Of a DNA stretch of 8,476 nt, positions 4,719-8,476 are shown one piece after another; position 1 is the stretch's first letter, and the number at the start of each line of letters is the position of its first letter. The stretch comes from Succinivibrio sp. (lineage in GTDB: Bacteria; Pseudomonadota; Gammaproteobacteria; Enterobacterales; Succinivibrionaceae), in assembly GCA_017959135.1 (NCBI GenBank), contig JAGDBH010000246.1, positions 1 through 8,476 on the forward strand, written 5' to 3'. The notes beneath the pieces were generated by a model that worked only from the letters and a program-made list of their open reading frames with translations, was not told the DNA's origin and made no database searches. The position numbers were made by a program, and so were the translations under genes.

Positions 4719-6254
4719 ATGGCCTTAGAAGACAACGAATATATATTGCAGATGAAACACATAGACATGTTCTTCCCTGGAGTTAAAGCCTTAAAATATG
4801 TTTCTTTTAATCTTAAAAAAGGCGAAATCATCTCTTTAATGGGAGAGAACGGTGCTGGAAAGTCAACATTAGTTAAAGTATTAACAGGTGTTTATCACAA
4901 GACTAATGGAGAAATCACTTTCGATGGTAAGGTAATCGAGCCTACGACTCCTCTAGCCAGTCAGCAGATGGGTATTTCAACCGTTTATCAGGAAGTAAAT
5001 CTATGTGCTAATTTGTCAGTTGCAGAAAATATTTATATTGGACGTGAACCTCGCGGTGCATTTGGCCGTATCGACTGGGCTACAATGCAGAAGAATGCAT
5101 CTGACTTACTATTCCGTGAACTAGGTATTGATATAGATGTAACCAAGGAACTTAATTTCTATCCGGTTGCAATGCAGCAGATGATTGCAATTGCACGTGC
5201 TATCGATACCAAATGTAAAGTCCTGATTCTGGACGAGCCTACTTCATCTTTATCTGATAAAGAAACCGAGAGACTGTTTAAGATTATGCGTAATCTGAAG
5301 TCTCAGGGAATCTCAATCATTTTCATTTCTCACTTCCTGGAGCAGATTTATACAATCTGCGATCGCATCACTGTTTTACGTGATGGTACTTATATCGGTG
5401 AGTACGATATCAAGTCTTTACCTAGAATTGAACTGATTTCAAAGATGATGGGTAAGGAAGTTAAAGAAGGCGAAATCGAATCTAACGTTGATAAATCTGT
5501 TCCTCGCGAGAATGTATTCTTAGAGACAGAACACGTAACTGTACCTGGAAAGGTAAAAGATCTTTCAATGGACATCAAGGAAGGTGAAGTTGTTGGCTTT
5601 GCCGGTCTGTTAGGTTCTGGTAGATCTGAAATTGCTGAAACTCTGTTCGGTACACTTCTGAAATCAAGCGGAAACATCTATATTGATGGAACTGCGGTTT
5701 CTGTTAAGACTCCAATGGATATGATGAAGAATCGTATTGCATTCTGTCCTGAAGATCGTAAGGTACAGGGTATTATCGGTGATCTTTCTGTTAGAGAGAA
5801 CATTATCCTGGCTCTACAGGCTAAGAACGGCATGTTCAAGCATATGTCTAGACATCGTCAGAACAAGCTTGCTGACTACTACATCAATCTGTTGAGAATC
5901 AAGGTCTCTGACCGTGAGCAGCTCATTAAGAACCTCTCTGGTGGTAACCAGCAGAAGGTGATTATTGCAAGATGGCTTGCAACTGAACCAAATCTTCTGA
6001 TTTTAGATGAACCAACACGTGGTATTGACGTTGGTACCAAGTCTGAAATTGAAGCACTAGCTGTTTCCCTTGCAAAGGAAAAGGGCATGTCAGTTGTATT
6101 CATCTCAGGTGAGATGGGCGAAATGGTTCGTACCTGCTCAAGAGTCATGGTAATTCGTGATCATGAGAAGATTACTGAATTAAATGATGATGAAATTTCA
6201 ACTGCTCATATTATGCAAGCAATAGCCGGAGACTATCATGGAAAGTCTTGTTAA
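4719..6254 (+). CDS. ytfR: Sugar ABC transporter ATP-binding protein YtfR (two fused ATPase domains)
   Basis: This 511-residue protein (E. coli YtfR 500) is the cytoplasmic energy subunit with two tandem ABC domains, as in RbsA, MglA and AraG. The ATG has AGGAGGG a few bases upstream. Domain 1 has Walker A GENGAGKST (42-50), Q-loop Q91, a signature region PVAMQQMIAIARA (149-161) that departs from LSGGQ, Walker B VLILDEP (168-174) and H-loop His205. Domain 2 has a degenerate P-loop GLLGSGRSE (296-304) lacking the GKS/T lysine, the signature LSGGNQQKV (406-414), Walker B LLILDEP (426-432) and SG in place of the H-loop histidine (463-464). The degenerate halves are normal for this family and complement each other, leaving one main hydrolytic site. 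The gene overlaps ytfT by 17 bases. Confidence 0.93.
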   Translation: MALEDNEYILQMKHIDMFFPGVKALKYVSFNLKKGEIISLMGENGAGKSTLVKVLTGVYHKTNGEITFDGKVIEPTTPLASQQMGISTVYQEVNLCANLSVAENIYIGREPRGAFGRIDWATMQKNASDLLFRELGIDIDVTKELNFYPVAMQQMIAIARAIDTKCKVLILDEPTSSLSDKETERLFKIMRNLKSQGISIIFISHFLEQIYTICDRITVLRDGTYIGEYDIKSLPRIELISKMMGKEVKEGEIESNVDKSVPRENVFLETEHVTVPGKVKDLSMDIKEGEVVGFAGLLGSGRSEIAETLFGTLLKSSGNIYIDGTAVSVKTPMDMMKNRIAFCPEDRKVQGIIGDLSVRENIILALQAKNGMFKHMSRHRQNKLADYYINLLRIKVSDREQLIKNLSGGNQQKVIIARWLATEPNLLILDEPTRGIDVGTKSEIEALAVSLAKEKGMSVVFISGEMGEMVRTCSRVMVIRDHEKITELNDDEISTAHIMQAIAGDYHGKSC

Positions 6255-7299
6255 AAAATTTACCCAAAGCTCACTTGCTTTGCCTCTGGTTGCTTTAGCA
6301 GTGCTGCTTTTATTCAATGCATTTTTCGTAGATGACTTCTTCAAAATTGAAGTTATGGAAAATGGCAATCTGTACGGTCGTCCTATTGATATTCTTTACC
6401 GTGCATCTTCACTTATCATTCTTGCATTAGGCATGACATTCGTTATTGCAACAGGTGGTATCGACATTTCTGTTGGTGCTGTTGTAGCAATTTCATCTGC
6501 AACATGCTGTGTGATGTTAGGAGGTAATATTTCTGGTATTCCTGAGCACCCATTCTTCGTTGCAATTCTATCTTCACTCTGTGTAGGTATAGTTGCAGGT
6601 ATCTGGAATGGTACCCTGGTTGCCAAGCTTAAGATTCAGGCAATGGTTGCTACCTTGATTCTGATGACAGCTGGTCGTGGTATTGCTCAGCTTATGACAG
6701 ACGGTCAGATCATTACCGTTTACTACAAGCCATTCGCTTACATCGGTGGTAACATCCCAGGTGTAATGCTGCCAACTGCAATGATTATTGCTCTTGCAAT
6801 GGTTCTTCTGGTTCTTTTCATTAATAAGAGAACTTCTATCGGTCTAATGATTCAGTCTGTTGGTATCAATGCCAATGCTGCCCGTTACGCTGGTATCAAG
6901 GTAACAGCTGTTCTGTTTGCTGTATACATTTTCTCTGGTTTCTGTGCAGGTACTGCTGGTCTGATTGAAGGCTCTCTGATTAGAGCTGCAGACGCTAACA
7001 ATGCCGGTCTGAACATGGAAATGGACGCAATTCTTGCTGTTACTCTAGGTGGTACTCTGATGGTTGGTGGTAGATACTATATCGGTGGTACTATCATCGG
7101 TGCTATTACCATTCAGACCTTAACCACAACCATGTACGCAATCGGTGTTTCATCAGATCGTCTTCCTGCTGTTAAGGCAATTGTTATCCTTCTGATTATC
7201 GTATTCCAGTCTGAGAAGTTTAAAGAAATGTATCGCAACTATAAGTTAAAGCGTCTTGATACTCAGTTAAGTGTAAAGAAGGAGGTTTCAAATGCGTAG
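6238..7299 (+). CDS. ytfT: Sugar ABC transporter permease YtfT
   Basis: This 353-residue inner-membrane permease of the RbsC/BPD_transp_2 family is slightly longer than E. coli YtfT (341). The start ATG overlaps the end of ytfR and has GGAG 6 bases upstream inside ytfR, implying translational coupling. Many hydrophobic segments span residues 13-325. Family blocks include PIDILYRA (49-56), GMTFVIATGGIDISVG (65-80), LKIQAMVATLILM (131-143), the ATPase-contacting loop VGINANAARYAGI (208-220), GADANNAGL-like AADANNAGL (250-258) and MDAILAVTLGGTLMVGGR (262-279). The C terminus is basic and cytoplasmic. It should pair with YjfF to form the translocation channel served by YtfR. Because yjfF is interrupted here, YtfT may lack its usual partner. 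The last 8 bases overlap the yjfF start. Confidence 0.93.
   Translation: MESLVKKFTQSSLALPLVALAVLLLFNAFFVDDFFKIEVMENGNLYGRPIDILYRASSLIILALGMTFVIATGGIDISVGAVVAISSATCCVMLGGNISGIPEHPFFVAILSSLCVGIVAGIWNGTLVAKLKIQAMVATLILMTAGRGIAQLMTDGQIITVYYKPFAYIGGNIPGVMLPTAMIIALAMVLLVLFINKRTSIGLMIQSVGINANAARYAGIKVTAVLFAVYIFSGFCAGTAGLIEGSLIRAADANNAGLNMEMDAILAVTLGGTLMVGGRYYIGGTIIGAITIQTLTTTMYAIGVSSDRLPAVKAIVILLIIVFQSEKFKEMYRNYKLKRLDTQLSVKKEVSNA
7279..7285 (+). promoter_or_regulatory. Strong Shine-Dalgarno of yjfF
   Basis: AAGGAGG lies 6 bases before the ATG at 7292-7294, inside the end of ytfT. It fixes the true yjfF start and shows that initiation signals are intact, even though translation would meet a stop after 26 codons. 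Confidence 0.85.
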
Positions 7300-8317
7300 T
7301 AGGTTTTTATCAAACTTAGTTGCATCCCAGAACTTCCCATTCTACGTTACTGGTGCACTATTCCTGGTTTAATTCGGTTTCGGTTCAGCTTTATTTGACG
7401 GCTTCTTCAGCCTGCAGGTTTTCCTGAATCTGTTTATCGATAATGCTCCACTTATCATTGTTACAGTAGGTATTACCTTCACAATTCTATCTGGTTTTGG
7501 TGGTATTGACCTATCTGTTGGTGCAGTGGTTTCACTATCCTGCATGACTTTAGCAGTACTGATGAGAGATACTACAATTAGTCCATATGTATGCATGGCA
7601 ATTGTTCTTGCAATCGGTATCACCGTCGGTCTGATTAACGGTCTTCTGATTACCTATTTCAGACTGCAGCCTTTCATCGTTACTCTAGGTACAATGTTCT
7701 TATGCCGTGGTTTAACTGCAATCCTATCTCGTGATTCAGTGCCAATCGACAATCCACAGTACTCAGAATTAGCATTCTTCTCATTTGAGTTTGGTGACTA
7801 CTTCTTATCTTTAGGTGCTGTTATTGCATTGTTCATGGTTGTACTTGCTACCATCATCCTTCGTTATACCTCATTCGGTAGAGGCGTATACGCTATAGGT
7901 GGTAACGAGCAGTCTGCTAAACTGATGGGCTTGAAGACTGATTTCATCCGTGTACGTGTTTACATTATCTCTGGTTTCTGTGCTGCCTTAGGTGGTATCT
8001 GCTACTCATGGATTATGTTATCAGGTTACACCTTACATGGTCTTGGTATGGAAATGGATGCAATCGCTTCATCTGTTATCGGTGGAACCCAGCTGATGGG
8101 TGGTGTTGGCTTTATGCCTGGTACCTTATTAGGTGTAATGATTCAGGGCTCAATCCTGACCATTATCTCCTTCCAGGGAACACTATCTGCCTGGTGGACC
8201 AAAATCGTTGTCGGTTTGCTACTATGCTTGTTCATCGTAATGCAGGCATTAGTAAATGCTCATAAGAATAAACTTATGAATCAGATTGCTGAAGGCTCTG
8301 TTAAAGATAGTAAATAA
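7292..8317 (+). pseudogene. yjfF: Sugar ABC transporter permease YjfF, interrupted by an in-frame TAA
   Basis: This is the second permease of the importer (RbsC family). The ATG at 7292, with a strong ribosome site, is followed by 26 codons and then TAA at 7370-7372. The same frame then continues without interruption to TAA at 8315-8317, 341 codons in all (E. coli YjfF 331). The product before the stop aligns with the first transmembrane segment; the sequence after it aligns without a gap, so a point change rather than a frameshift is likely. Downstream blocks (full-frame numbering) are LSGFGGIDLSVG (66-77), LQPFIVTLGTMFL (125-137), YAIGGNEQSAKLMGLK (200-215) and MDAIASSVIGGTQLMGG (255-271). 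No ATG, GTG or TTG in frame follows the stop until GTG 7526, which lacks a ribosome site and would omit the GGIDLSVG block. It could be a recent nonsense mutation, a sequencing error or, less likely, readthrough. A two-residue insertion (Phe-Gly) disturbs the conserved SGGIDLSVG motif. Confidence 0.88.
7370..7372 (+). other. In-frame TAA stop at codon 27 of yjfF
   Basis: The codons read CTG GTT TAA TTC GGT. The position aligns with a residue inside the first membrane span of E. coli YjfF. Single-base changes from TAT/TAC (Tyr), TTA (Leu), CAA (Gln) or GAA/AAA could have produced it. The following base is T, and UAAU is usually an efficient terminator, so programmed readthrough is not favoured. 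Confidence 0.9.
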
Positions 8318-8476
8318 ATCCATCGATCACACTTTTACTAAATGATATTTGGGGTATGTCACAAAGCATACCCATTCATATTTTCTATTTTCATAAATTA
8401 TCTATGATTGATATATAACAATAATAATTATTAATAAAAAATTATTTATTTCTATAAAAATCTAAAAAAAATAAAC
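8318..8476. other. A+T-rich intergenic region after the transporter operon
   Basis: It contains the operon terminator-like hairpin at 8352-8392 and then A/T-only sequence to the window edge. I see no gene, ribosome site or further structured repeat in it. Confidence 0.6.
8352..8392 (+). terminator. Terminator-like hairpin after yjfF
   Basis: GGGTATG (8352-8358) pairs perfectly with CATACCC (8367-8373) around an 8-base loop TCACAAAG, followed by ATTCATATTTTCTATTTTC. The stem is 7 bases and the tail is T-rich but interrupted, so it is a moderate-strength rho-independent terminator for the ytf operon. It starts 34 bases after the yjfF stop. Confidence 0.7.

Noticed and set aside
4719..6254. Degenerate Walker A and H-loop in the second half of YtfR as a defect
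   Set aside because: The GSGR-type P-loop and missing His are typical of the RbsA/MglA/YtfR family, so this is not an inactivating change.
8008..8265. 85-codon plus-strand frame inside yjfF
   Set aside because: It overlaps the conserved C-terminal half of the permease in another frame, and its Trp- and Cys-rich product looks like a shadow translation.
7526..8317. yjfF as a normal shorter gene starting at GTG 7526
   Set aside because: There is no ribosome site at 7526, and the shortened product would lack the first membrane spans and the GGIDLSVG motif. The strong Shine-Dalgarno and homology both begin at 7292.

Overview
The window looks like chromosomal DNA of an A+T-rich, fermentative gammaproteobacterium. 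The genes match Escherichia coli counterparts in content and order: the yfbV/pta/yfcH neighbourhood and the ytfQ-ytfR-ytfT-yjfF order. The low G+C and the strong use of the leucine codon CTA point towards Succinivibrionaceae-type relatives (Succinivibrio, Anaerobiospirillum, Ruminobacter). That taxonomic guess is inference only.

Left part (1-2822). Two genes lie on the minus strand. The 5' part of a TIGR01777/YfcH-type NAD-dependent epimerase runs off the left edge. Upstream of it, behind a UUCG-loop terminator, is phosphate acetyltransferase (pta), which makes acetyl phosphate from acetyl-CoA. Its catalytic domain is ordinary. Its N-terminal P-loop-like domain carries three cysteine clusters (12 Cys in about 180 residues) that E. 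coli Pta lacks, and its middle domain is shortened. No ackA is seen. A divergent intergenic region separates pta from yfbV, a small inner-membrane UPF0208 protein (2825-3277, plus strand). In E. coli yfbV is divergent from ackA-pta.

Right part (3278-8476). A 355-base A+T-rich leader contains a perfect match to the LacI/GalR-type operator pattern, recurrent GTAAA/TTTAC dyads and a possible extended -10 promoter. It precedes a four-gene sugar ABC transporter operon whose genes match the E. coli galactofuranose importer. YtfQ is the periplasmic binding protein, YtfR the double ATPase, and YtfT and YjfF the two permeases. A stem-loop sits between ytfQ and ytfR. ytfR-ytfT and ytfT-yjfF overlap by 17 and 8 bases, and a terminator-like hairpin follows yjfF.

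The main anomaly of the operon is that yjfF, despite a very strong Shine-Dalgarno, has an in-frame TAA at codon 27. The rest of the reading frame is intact to the expected C terminus. It is either a recent nonsense mutation, which would leave the transporter without its second permease, or a sequence error.

The observations most worth following up are the cysteine-rich Pta regulatory domain and the interrupted yjfF. No phage, transposon, CRISPR array, tRNA or rRNA was recognised.
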